Shown here: in pieces, positions 30,198-36,185 of the stretch
Numbering within the stretch: position 1 is the stretch's first letter
Layout of the letters: every line of letters starts with the position of its first letter
NCBI GenBank assembly: GCA_003164135.1
Contig: PLSD01000062.1
Location: forward strand, 1-36,185
Reading direction: 5' to 3'
Origin: Acetobacteraceae bacterium
Lineage (GTDB): Bacteria > Pseudomonadota > Alphaproteobacteria > Acetobacterales > Acetobacteraceae
DNA: 36,185 nt
The notes under the pieces: generated by a model
The model's database searches: none
What the model saw: the letters and a program-made list of their open reading frames with translations, nothing else
What the model was told of the DNA's origin: nothing
Position numbers and translations under genes: made by a program

Positions 30198-30673
30198 GCC
30201 TGCGCATCCGGCTTAAGGAACAGCGCGCGCCGGGCAGCACAACGCCGTGCCAGCCCGGCCAGCACCACGCCGCCGGCGTGGTCCCAGCGCAAAAATTCGT
30301 TGGCGGCATCCTGGTAATCCCGCGCCTTCAAATCCTTCAGCAGCGTGGAGGCTTCAAAATTCCCAGCGCCCACGTTGAATACAAAATCCACCAGCGCCGC
30401 TTCTTCATCAATCGTCAGCGTCACCGGCACGTCATGCTCCACCTCGGTGAGAGCGCCGTACATTTCCCGATGTAGGAGGATGATATTCTGCGCGGGGCTG
30501 ATCGGCGGCGTATTCGCCGTTACCGGATTGCCTGCCAAATCGGTCGTTGAACCCGTCCCGATCGTCCAGATACCACGCGGGTCCTGGTACGCATGCAGCA
30601 CGTCGCCCTCGCTCGGAATAGTCAGCGCGGTCTCTGCCACGTCCAGCACTTTATTGGGATCGTTCTGGGTCAT
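30194..30673 (-). CDS. Endolysin, GH24 (T4-type) lysozyme
   Basis: 159 aa. Cleaves the beta-1,4 bond of peptidoglycan. The catalytic triad follows the E-x8-D-x5-T pattern: E22, D31, T37 (SEGDVLHAYQDPRGIWTIGT), and the family motif ALVDFVFNVGAGNFEASTLL is in the C-terminal lobe. No signal peptide or anchor is visible, so a holin is needed for export. It is the first gene after the promoter gap. Confidence 0.94.
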   Translation of the reverse strand: MTQNDPNKVLDVAETALTIPSEGDVLHAYQDPRGIWTIGTGSTTDLAGNPVTANTPPISPAQNIILLHREMYGALTEVEHDVPVTLTIDEEAALVDFVFNVGAGNFEASTLLKDLKARDYQDAANEFLRWDHAGGVVLAGLARRCAARRALFLKPDAQA

Positions 30674-30814
30674 AAAAAGCCGCTTGCGCTAAGGGTGAAC
30701 ATGCGCCAAATCTAAGGCTCACCCTCATTCCAACCTGCGACCCAACGGTTGCAGCGGCATCTTCGCCCGGCTGTATTCAGCCGCTCACGGGGTTAAATCT
30801 ACCCCGGCTTAAAC
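30674..30814 (-). promoter_or_regulatory. Putative Mor/C-dependent promoter region before the lysozyme gene (Mu Pm/Plys-like)
   Basis: A 141-nt gap. A 6-bp-arm dyad CGGCTG-TATT-CAGCCG lies at 30768-30783. A second inverted repeat CGGGGT/ACCCCG (30788-30793, 30801-30806) is just after mor and may end that transcript, although no T-run follows. A third repeat, GGGTGA/TCACCC, spans the region before the gene. On the minus strand a -10-like TGGAAT (30732-30727) has the context GGTTGGAATGAG. Mor-family activators bind dyads of this kind. The assignment is inferred from position. Confidence 0.5.
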
Positions 30815-31156
30815 TCAAAAATTCAGCACCATCTGGTCACGTTCGGCGCGCAGTTTCTTCAGCGCGCGGTAAACCATGGTCTCGCCGCAGCCGAGTTTGC
30901 GCGCAATCTGCGCATGCGTCATGTTCTGGCTTGCGTAAATCTCCACCCGCCAGTGCCGCGCCAGCGGCACCAGGATCATGGATTTACCAAAATACCGCAC
31001 CAGGTCGCCAAACACTTTCTCCCCCAGCGTCTCGCGCAGCGGGTGCTCGGCCGTAATAAACTCCGGCACAAACACGCGCGTGCCGCCCAGGCGCTCGACC
31101 ACTATGAGCGCGCCCTCATCGCCCAGTAGCTCACGCAGGGACGGCAGCTCGCTCAA
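30815..31156 (-). CDS. Mor/C-family transcription activator
   Basis: 113 aa. The N-terminal dimerisation part (LRELLGDEGALIVVERLGGT, RVFVPEF) and the C-terminal helix-turn-helix (MTHAQIARKLGCGETMVYRA, about 79-98) match Mor. The TTG at 31156 overlaps the GemA stop by 4 nt (TTGA). In Mu, Mor turns on middle transcription and C turns on late genes. Only one family member is visible here, so a single protein may do both. Confidence 0.92.
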   Translation of the reverse strand: MSELPSLRELLGDEGALIVVERLGGTRVFVPEFITAEHPLRETLGEKVFGDLVRYFGKSMILVPLARHWRVEIYASQNMTHAQIARKLGCGETMVYRALKKLRAERDQMVLNF

Positions 31157-31650
31157 TGCCGCCCCGTATCAATCGGCGGCAGCCCCGCCGGCCGGCGTCG
31201 CATTTTCGGCAGCAGCTTCGCCTCGATCCGGGTTTTCGTCAGCTTCGCGCGCTCGCGTCCGAGCCAGCTTTTCAAGCCCTCGATCACGTCATTCGCCAGC
31301 TCGGCATTCAAATATTCAGGAGCATCCACGCCGGTTTGCCGTTTCACAAAGCTCTGCAACGATCTTACCGAATGATCATTTACAAACGGCTTCAAATCCT
31401 TCCAGATCGCATAAATCATCCGCACATAAGCCTTGTCCGAGCGCGGCGTTTTTGGTTTTTCCCCGGCAAATCCCAGCCGTTTAAACTCCACCAGCACGGC
31501 ATCGAGCTGCGCATCGCTGCACAGCCCGGAGCTATCCTTACCCGTGGTCCGCAACAGCAGCGCCCGGTAGCTGTCATCTTCAAGCGCCAGCTCTTTCTTG
31601 GCGATATGAATTTTCGCCAGTTTCGCCCGGCGATCAGGTTGCACGGTCAT
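31153..31650 (-). CDS. GemA-family regulatory protein (Mu gp16, DUF1018)
   Basis: 165 aa from the ATG at 31650 (ATGA overlap). Family features: RAKLAKIHIAKKELALEDDS, YRALLLRTTGKDSS, FKRLGFAGEKPK, then a C-terminal helical domain (YVRMIYAIWKDLKPFV, SLQSFVKRQTGVDAPEYLNA). GemA modulates host gene expression and DNA topology in Mu. Just upstream of mor, as in Mu. Confidence 0.92.
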   Translation of the reverse strand: MTVQPDRRAKLAKIHIAKKELALEDDSYRALLLRTTGKDSSGLCSDAQLDAVLVEFKRLGFAGEKPKTPRSDKAYVRMIYAIWKDLKPFVNDHSVRSLQSFVKRQTGVDAPEYLNAELANDVIEGLKSWLGRERAKLTKTRIEAKLLPKMRRRPAGLPPIDTGRH

Positions 31651-31919
31651 AGCCCGCACCTTATGTCGTGCATCATCGCCCCCAGGCCACAGAGCTTGCA
31701 AACGCTCTCGCCTCCGTTGCCATCTTCAAAATCCCGCCAGCCGGAAAACTCATGCTCGCACGGCCCTTCCGGGCACGCGCAATAGCAGCCACCCGGAGAG
31801 ACATGCATCATCATCTCCTCGCGCGGGACGCCCCACTTTTCCGCCACGGCATCGAGCACAGATGCGATCGCCGCATCGCGTTCCCGCCGGAGATGCTCGA
31901 AATTAGGGCGCGCGCTCAT
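31647..31919 (-). CDS. Cys-rich putative zinc-binding protein
   Basis: 90 aa from the ATG at 31919 (ATGA overlap). The N-terminal helix (FEHLRRERDAAIASVLDAVA) leads to two cysteine groups: GGCYCACPEGPCEHEFSGW and VCKLCGLGAMMHDIRC. Spacing suggests one or two zinc sites. No family recognised. An accessory early gene, probably a DNA- or protein-binding modifier. Confidence 0.7.
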   Translation of the reverse strand: MSARPNFEHLRRERDAAIASVLDAVAEKWGVPREEMMMHVSPGGCYCACPEGPCEHEFSGWRDFEDGNGGESVCKLCGLGAMMHDIRCGL

Positions 31920-32089
31920 GGCCCCCATTCCTTCATCACCAGATACACCGCCAGCACAATCAGCGCGGCCACGATGCCGGTACTGATCACGCCTTGCAGT
32001 TTCCAATACCGGCCGCGCATCACAATCCGGCGCTGCGCCGGATCGATCACTGGCGGCGCCATGCGCCAGCTATTCCGTCCCGCGGCCAT
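31916..32089 (-). CDS. Small single-span membrane protein
   Basis: 57 aa. The ATG at 32089 shares one base with the Gam stop (TGATG). Basic N-terminus (DPAQRRIVMRGRYWKLQG), then a transmembrane helix (VISTGIVAALIVLAVYLVM, about 34-52). Supported by coupling on both sides (stop overlaps the next ATG). Could be a superinfection or membrane-associated factor. Unknown. Confidence 0.65.
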   Translation of the reverse strand: MAAGRNSWRMAPPVIDPAQRRIVMRGRYWKLQGVISTGIVAALIVLAVYLVMKEWGP

Positions 32090-32637
32090 CACGCCACCTC
32101 TTCGAGTTTGGTTTCGAACGGCTCGATCACGAACTCCTCTTTCTGCGTAATCGTAACGCCCGCGATGCCCGCCTCCATCAGCAACTTCGCCGCGTCCGTC
32201 TCGGCCAGAATCGCCTCCTTGTTCACCTCGGTTTTCGTGCGCAAAAACCGCGCGAAGCCTTTGCGCGCCAGCACCTCCATGGTCATAATCGCTGCCTTCA
32301 CGCTCACTGAGGGCGGCGTAAAGCGCCACTTCACCTCGCCGGTCGTGAAGGTGGAAAACTTCACCTTGCCGCCCTGCGTCAGGCTCTCCCGGTTCGCCTC
32401 GCAGAAAATCTGCACCCCGTCGCGCAGGGCCTGGATTTTCTCGTTCCACGGCAGCGCCAGCCCCTCGTAGCGCGCCTTCACCCCCGCCATCTCATCATTC
32501 ATCACCGCCTCAATGCGCGTACGTTCACGCTGCGCAAGCCCGATCTCGTGGATCGCCTGCGCCGCCGCCTCCCGGCTCTGCGGCACATTTATCACCTGCG
32601 CCGGGGCCTTTACTTTTCCGCTTACTGATTTTGCCAC
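32089..32637 (-). CDS. gam: Host-nuclease inhibitor/DNA end-binding protein Gam
   Basis: 182 aa, GTG at 32637 with AGGA 8 nt upstream. Gam binds double-strand ends like Ku and blocks exonucleases. Features: AAAQAIHEIGLAQRERTRIE then a long coiled coil, LPWNEKIQALRDGVQIFCEA, and the beta core KVKFSTFTTGEVKWRFTPPS, as in Mu Gam (about 174 aa). Confidence 0.94.
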   Translation of the reverse strand: MAKSVSGKVKAPAQVINVPQSREAAAQAIHEIGLAQRERTRIEAVMNDEMAGVKARYEGLALPWNEKIQALRDGVQIFCEANRESLTQGGKVKFSTFTTGEVKWRFTPPSVSVKAAIMTMEVLARKGFARFLRTKTEVNKEAILAETDAAKLLMEAGIAGVTITQKEEFVIEPFETKLEEVA

Positions 32638-32779
32638 TTTTCAAATCCTTCTGAATTATCAACCATTGTAATTCCGCCTGCTGTGCGCAGCGCGGGCAGG
32701 CATCGATGTCCTCCACGGACACCGCTCCGGGGCGCAACCGGCTGTCATCGCAAACAGCGCAGTGTCCCAAGGTAATCAC
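32525..32779 (-). CDS. Small zinc-ribbon-like protein overlapping gam
   Basis: 84 aa from a GTG at 32779, 8 nt after the preceding stop. Two CxxC pairs (HCAVC and ACPRC) 20 residues apart make a zinc ribbon, followed by LQWLIIQKDLKSGKISKRKS. The last third (Gly/Ala-rich) overlaps the gam 5' end in another frame, and the true end may be less well conserved. It fills the otherwise empty 32638-32786 interval. Confidence 0.5.
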   Translation of the reverse strand: MITLGHCAVCDDSRLRPGAVSVEDIDACPRCAQQAELQWLIIQKDLKSGKISKRKSKGPGAGDKCAAEPGGGGAGDPRDRACAA

Positions 32780-32786
32780 GGCCTGT

Positions 32787-32993
32787 TCAGGAAACTTTGC
32801 CGAGGTGCGGAATCCGCACCACGCGGCCAGAACGGCGGAACAGCGCCTCGATGTCCGCATCACTGAGGTCGAGCAGCTCAATTGCCTCCAAGGCCGCGGC
32901 CGTTTCTCCGCTATCCGCCCACGCAATCAACGCGCGCATCGCCGAAACTTTGGTCATCGCCGCACCTTCGAGCGGCTTCTGCTCATCGTTCAC
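32787..32993 (-). CDS. Small hypothetical early protein
   Basis: 68 aa from a GTG at 32993 overlapping the previous stop (GTGA), or 56 aa from the ATG at 32957, which has an AAGGTG-type site upstream. Helical: VSAMRALIAWADSGETAAAL, then EAIELLDLSDADIEALFRRS. Unknown function. Confidence 0.6.
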   Translation of the reverse strand: MNDEQKPLEGAAMTKVSAMRALIAWADSGETAAALEAIELLDLSDADIEALFRRSGRVVRIPHLGKVS

Positions 32994-33340
32994 GCCTCAC
33001 CTCCCGCCGCGCGCAGCCGCTCAACCGCTTCCAGGCTCATCGAATAACCCTGGTTGCAGTAATGCGTCTTCACCTCCACGCCGGCTCGCGCCAGCGCCTC
33101 GCGCATCCGGGACAACAGCACCACCACCGCATTGCTCGGCGGCGGAAACAGCATGTTATAAATCCCCGCCTTCAGCTCCTGCACGCTCACCGGCTCCGGC
33201 GCCGCACCAGCCAGCAGGAACAGCATCCGCAGTTGCTTGGGCGTCACGCCCAGCCGCAGCCGGAACGCCTCGGTCTGCGTTGTCATTTCCAGCAGCGCGC
33301 CAAGCACCACGCCCGTCTCCGGGGCCACGGCGGCGCTCAT
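32990..33340 (-). CDS. Winged-helix regulator-like early protein
   Basis: 116 aa, ATG at 33340 overlapping the MuB stop by 4 nt. Residues 31-100 follow the OmpR/PhoB-type C-terminal winged helix: LGVTPKQLRMLFLLAG, VSVQELKAGIYN, AVVVLLSRMREALARAGVEV, then HYCNQGYSM as the wing. No receiver domain. It may regulate phage early transcription or act as a DNA-binding architectural factor. Confidence 0.7.
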   Translation of the reverse strand: MSAAVAPETGVVLGALLEMTTQTEAFRLRLGVTPKQLRMLFLLAGAAPEPVSVQELKAGIYNMLFPPPSNAVVVLLSRMREALARAGVEVKTHYCNQGYSMSLEAVERLRAAGGEA

Positions 33341-34335
33341 ACTACGCCCGCCTCACCGCCAGAAAGGCGGGTCCAGGCACTGGCAATATGCGCCTTCGAA
33401 AGCTCCTCTTCGGCGCCGATCGCCAGCATGCGTGCAATCCGCAGCGTCTTCACCATGGCGCGCAGCGCGCCAGGCTTGGTGGCGATAAACTTCAGCATCT
33501 TGCGCTGGTCATCCGCATAGACAGCCACGGCATCGAGCATGATCTCGATATCTTTGTCCGACGGCCGGTTCACCGTTACCCGCATGCCAACGCGCGAGAA
33601 CAGCTGCGCGAATTCCGCCTTGCGTCCACCCCCGTCAATCCGGCTCCAAACCTCCAAATTGCCGGCGAACACCACGCCAATATTCGCCCGGTCATAGATC
33701 GAGCGCAGCTGGTCGATGCATTTGATCGCCAGATGCTGCGCCTCGTCGATGATAATCAGCCCCTGGCTGTTGATCAGCTTCGTGGTAATCGCCCGGCTCG
33801 TCCGGTGCGGCGCGGTCTCGGGAATCCCCAGCACCTCGCGCAAGTATTCGAGCATCGCATACGGCGAGGCAATCGAAGGCTCCGCCGTCAAAATCCACAC
33901 ATTCGGCCGCGTCGCCTTGTAGTGCTCGAACACGGTTGTCTTGCCCACGCCTGCCCCGGCGGTAATCACGCCAATATCCGGCACGCCCTGCGCATGCTCC
34001 AGCACCGCCATGAACTTTTGCGCCGAGCGCGTCATCGCGAACTTCACATCCGCCGGCATCACCAGGCGCTTCTTGCCCAGCGCGCTTTCGCTCTTCAGCC
34101 AGATGCGCACCTGCTCCTCGATGCGGGCGTTATTTCCCTTGTACTTGTTGCCCAGCCACGCGGTGAACGTGCTCTCGGCAATCCCCGCGATCAGCGCGAC
34201 ACCGGAATAGCTGGTCGAATTCGCGGCCACGTAATCACGCACCCGCTGGCGCAAAGCCTCCGCATCCAGCCCGCTCAAATCCTCCAGCGGCGGCGGCGTC
34301 ATGGTCTCCAAAGTCTCTTCGGTATTATCAAGCAT
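33337..34335 (-). CDS. MuB-like AAA+ ATPase, transposition target activator
   Basis: 332 aa. N-terminal helix-turn-helix (about 28-80, TSYSGVALIAGIAESTFTAW), Walker A GAGVGKTT (127-134) and Walker B LIIIDEAQ (193-200). It forms ATP-dependent filaments on DNA, selects the target and activates the transposase, and protects the phage from self-integration. ATG at 34335, 42 nt after the transposase stop. Confidence 0.94.
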   Translation of the reverse strand: MLDNTEETLETMTPPPLEDLSGLDAEALRQRVRDYVAANSTSYSGVALIAGIAESTFTAWLGNKYKGNNARIEEQVRIWLKSESALGKKRLVMPADVKFAMTRSAQKFMAVLEHAQGVPDIGVITAGAGVGKTTVFEHYKATRPNVWILTAEPSIASPYAMLEYLREVLGIPETAPHRTSRAITTKLINSQGLIIIDEAQHLAIKCIDQLRSIYDRANIGVVFAGNLEVWSRIDGGGRKAEFAQLFSRVGMRVTVNRPSDKDIEIMLDAVAVYADDQRKMLKFIATKPGALRAMVKTLRIARMLAIGAEEELSKAHIASAWTRLSGGEAGVV

Positions 34336-34377
34336 TTATGCTTCTCCTTATTGATGGACGGCTAAAAAATCGGTCGG

Positions 34378-36185
34378 CTAGAACTCCTCGGCATCCTCCC
34401 GCACCAGGCGCAGCCCGCGCGCGAACTTCTCATCGAAGTCGTCATCGGCCTCCGCATGCTCCACGGGCTTCATCGCCAAATTCCCCCGCGCCTGCGGCGT
34501 GAACATCGGGCGGATGATCTTGGTCTCAGGCGGCTCGTAGCCGTCCGCCTTGGGCTGCAACGCCACCAGCTCGGCCAGCGACATTTTCCGCTCCGCCGCC
34601 AGCCGCTCCTTGGTCGCCCGCAAATAGGCGTTGCGTGCCTGCGCGTGTTCGCGCGCCGCATTGGTGTCGGAGAACCCGACCGCTTCGATCAATTCGGCAA
34701 CGCAGATCAGCGTGCCGTCCTGCGCGTACACCGCCAAATCCTGCTGCACGTTCTCCGGGTCGAACCGCACCGTAAGCAACCGGCCGCGATACTCCAGCAG
34801 CTTCTCGTGCCAATACCTGTTGCCCAGCAGCACGATTGAGCCATCCTGTTTGCGCGGCTTCGCGTTATCCACCGCCCGCATGCACATCCGCACCTGCTCC
34901 GGGCTGGCCTTACGGATCGCCGAGGCCACGTAGGACGCATCAAACGCCTGCTGGAATGATAGCTTGCCGCCGCACACCTTCGTGGTGCGCCCCTCGCGGG
35001 CATTGTGCTTGGCTATTTCCTGGTTGACGATCTCGGTGAACAACTCAATCGGCACCGCCTTGGAGCCATAATTCTCCGGCTTCGCCTCCGGGCTGTTGCC
35101 GGTATAAGCCCCCTCGAACGCCGGGTGCTTGGCGATATCCCGCGCGAAATCCCCAAACCCGCGCTCAATCGGCTTGCTCTGCCCCGCATAAGGTGTGGCC
35201 CAATGCACCTCAACACCGAGCTGTTTAAAGATGCCGTCCGGCTCCTCGGCCTTCACCTTAAAGCGGTTGCGCGTGGGTGATCCGCCGCTCAGCCACTTGC
35301 TGGCAAAGGCCCTCCCGTTATCCAGCAGGCAGCGGTCCGGCACGCCGTAGGTTTCAATCAAATCGCCAAAGCATAAGCGCACGGCGTGCTGGTTTTCCGA
35401 GCGCGCGAAGCGCCAGGCCAAAAACATGTTCGAATAAAGGTCCTGAAAGGCCACCATAAGCGGGCGCCCCACGGTGCCGTCCGGGTAGCGGCAGAACACA
35501 TCCCATTTGTGCCCGTCCGCGTTCACCATCTCCAACGCATGGAAGCCGGAGCGGTCACGCTCCTGCGCCGGATACAGCGCTTTCGTCGCATCGCGCCCCT
35601 TGCGGGCAAAAATCTTCACGGCTTCGGGTATCGCATCCGCCCGCCGGCGCAGCGTGCGCTGGTTCGGGATTTCCCAGCCCTGCGCCTTGGCAATATCGCA
35701 GGTGCGCCGATAGCAGGAATTAAAGCTAGGTTCGGAGAGCCGCAAAAAATCCGCGCGGAACGCATCCCAGAACGCCTCGGCCACATCCACCACGCGCCCG
35801 CCGCCGCCGCGCGGTGCTGGCACCAGTGCTGGCAGCCAATCGGCGCGCGGCACGCCCCGCACCAGGTCAAACCAGTTGTGCAGCGTCGCCACGGTAATGT
35901 CGCTTTCCTCGGCGATAGCCCGCACCGCAGGCCCGCGCCCAACCCGGCGGCGCAGCGTCTCAACGCGCAACAGCGCATCGAGCCGTTGCGCAGCCCGGTC
36001 CTTAATCGTCCCCGGCAGCGTCTCGTACCAAGCCCACGCCGCCGCCGCGCGCGGCACCTCCGCCACGGCCTGCGCCGCAACGGTACGCTTCTGGACTTTC
36101 GGCTCCTGGTGGCGCTCCACCTTGCCGTAGCGCGCCACCAGCGCCGCCTGCGCCCCCTCCGGCAACAGGCTGAAGTGATACTCCA
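34378..36185 (-). CDS. MuA-like DDE transposase (5' end outside the window)
   Basis: 601 residues visible. The reading frame is open to the window edge, and the TTG at 36165 is not necessarily the start. MuA is about 660 aa with N-terminal end-binding and enhancer domains, so roughly the first part is missing. Numbering from 36165, catalytic residues are D217 (NADGHKW), D282 (LDNGRAF) and E334 (KPIERGFGDF). Spacing 65 and 52 is close to MuA. An HTH (VRAIAEESDITVATLHNWF) precedes the catalytic domain. The C-terminal region (about 500-595) should contact MuB. Confidence 0.95.
   Translation of the reverse strand, partial: EYHFSLLPEGAQAALVARYGKVERHQEPKVQKRTVAAQAVAEVPRAAAAWAWYETLPGTIKDRAAQRLDALLRVETLRRRVGRGPAVRAIAEESDITVATLHNWFDLVRGVPRADWLPALVPAPRGGGGRVVDVAEAFWDAFRADFLRLSEPSFNSCYRRTCDIAKAQGWEIPNQRTLRRRADAIPEAVKIFARKGRDATKALYPAQERDRSGFHALEMVNADGHKWDVFCRYPDGTVGRPLMVAFQDLYSNMFLAWRFARSENQHAVRLCFGDLIETYGVPDRCLLDNGRAFASKWLSGGSPTRNRFKVKAEEPDGIFKQLGVEVHWATPYAGQSKPIERGFGDFARDIAKHPAFEGAYTGNSPEAKPENYGSKAVPIELFTEIVNQEIAKHNAREGRTTKVCGGKLSFQQAFDASYVASAIRKASPEQVRMCMRAVDNAKPRKQDGSIVLLGNRYWHEKLLEYRGRLLTVRFDPENVQQDLAVYAQDGTLICVAELIEAVGFSDTNAAREHAQARNAYLRATKERLAAERKMSLAELVALQPKADGYEPPETKIIRPMFTPQARGNLAMKPVEHAEADDDFDEKFARGLRLVREDAEEF

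Overview
The window is almost entirely one Mu-like transposable prophage (Saltoviridae/Mu-type genome plan), encoded on the minus strand. Transcription runs from high to low coordinates. The host is most likely a GC-rich alphaproteobacterium, and Acetobacteraceae is my guess. The reasons are the high GC, the start-codon mix (ATG, GTG, TTG), the many 1-nt and 4-nt stop/start overlaps, and a phage-borne GcrA-type regulator, a family that is essentially alphaproteobacterial. No rRNA, tRNA, CRISPR array or insertion sequence was found.

Layout in the direction of transcription. (1) 36185-30815, early/middle genes: MuA-type DDE transposase (its 5' part lies outside the window), MuB-type AAA+ target activator, a winged-helix protein, two small proteins (one with a zinc ribbon), Gam-type DNA-end protector, a small membrane protein, a Cys-rich protein, GemA, and a Mor/C-type activator. 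(2) 30673-28473, lysis: GH24 lysozyme, three membrane or holin-like proteins, and an Rz/Rz1-like spanin pair. (3) 28469-22547, packaging: DUF2730, a small winged-helix protein, gp27-like small terminase, a GcrA-like regulator, an Rmf-like small protein, large terminase, three small proteins, and the DUF935 portal. (4) 22544-16527, head and connector: MuF-like protein with a C-terminal nuclease-like extension, a 35-aa microprotein, gpG-like protein, protease with nested scaffold, decoration protein, major capsid protein, and gp35 to gp38 homologues. (5) 16525-3608, contractile tail: sheath, tube, tail assembly chaperone with a clear -1 frameshift site, tape measure, gpN, gpP, gp45 spike, a 1034-aa LamG-containing fibre inserted in the baseplate operon, and gp46, gp47 and gp48 homologues. 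(6) 3599-1088, a fibre cassette. (7) 965-162, a D12-class DNA adenine methyltransferase at the place where Mu carries its mom modification gene, followed by a bidirectional terminator. The first bases (5'-TG, then AT-rich repeated AATTTG motifs) look like the right end of the phage genome. The left end, with the repressor and ner-type genes, lies beyond base 36185.

Most genes abut or overlap. The few real gaps are therefore informative: 30674-30814 before the lysozyme, 20484-20725 before the protease, and 966-1087 before the methylase. These match the positions of Mu's lys, I and mom late promoters, and all three carry a related -10-like box.

The most interesting observations are the GcrA-like regulator in the packaging operon of a phage that also carries an adenine methyltransferase, the T TTT TTT frameshift site with its 52-residue extension, an in-frame TAG that separates the big fibre from a fibre-like C-terminal module, the perfect 16-bp palindrome in the methylase promoter, and several translationally coupled microgenes.
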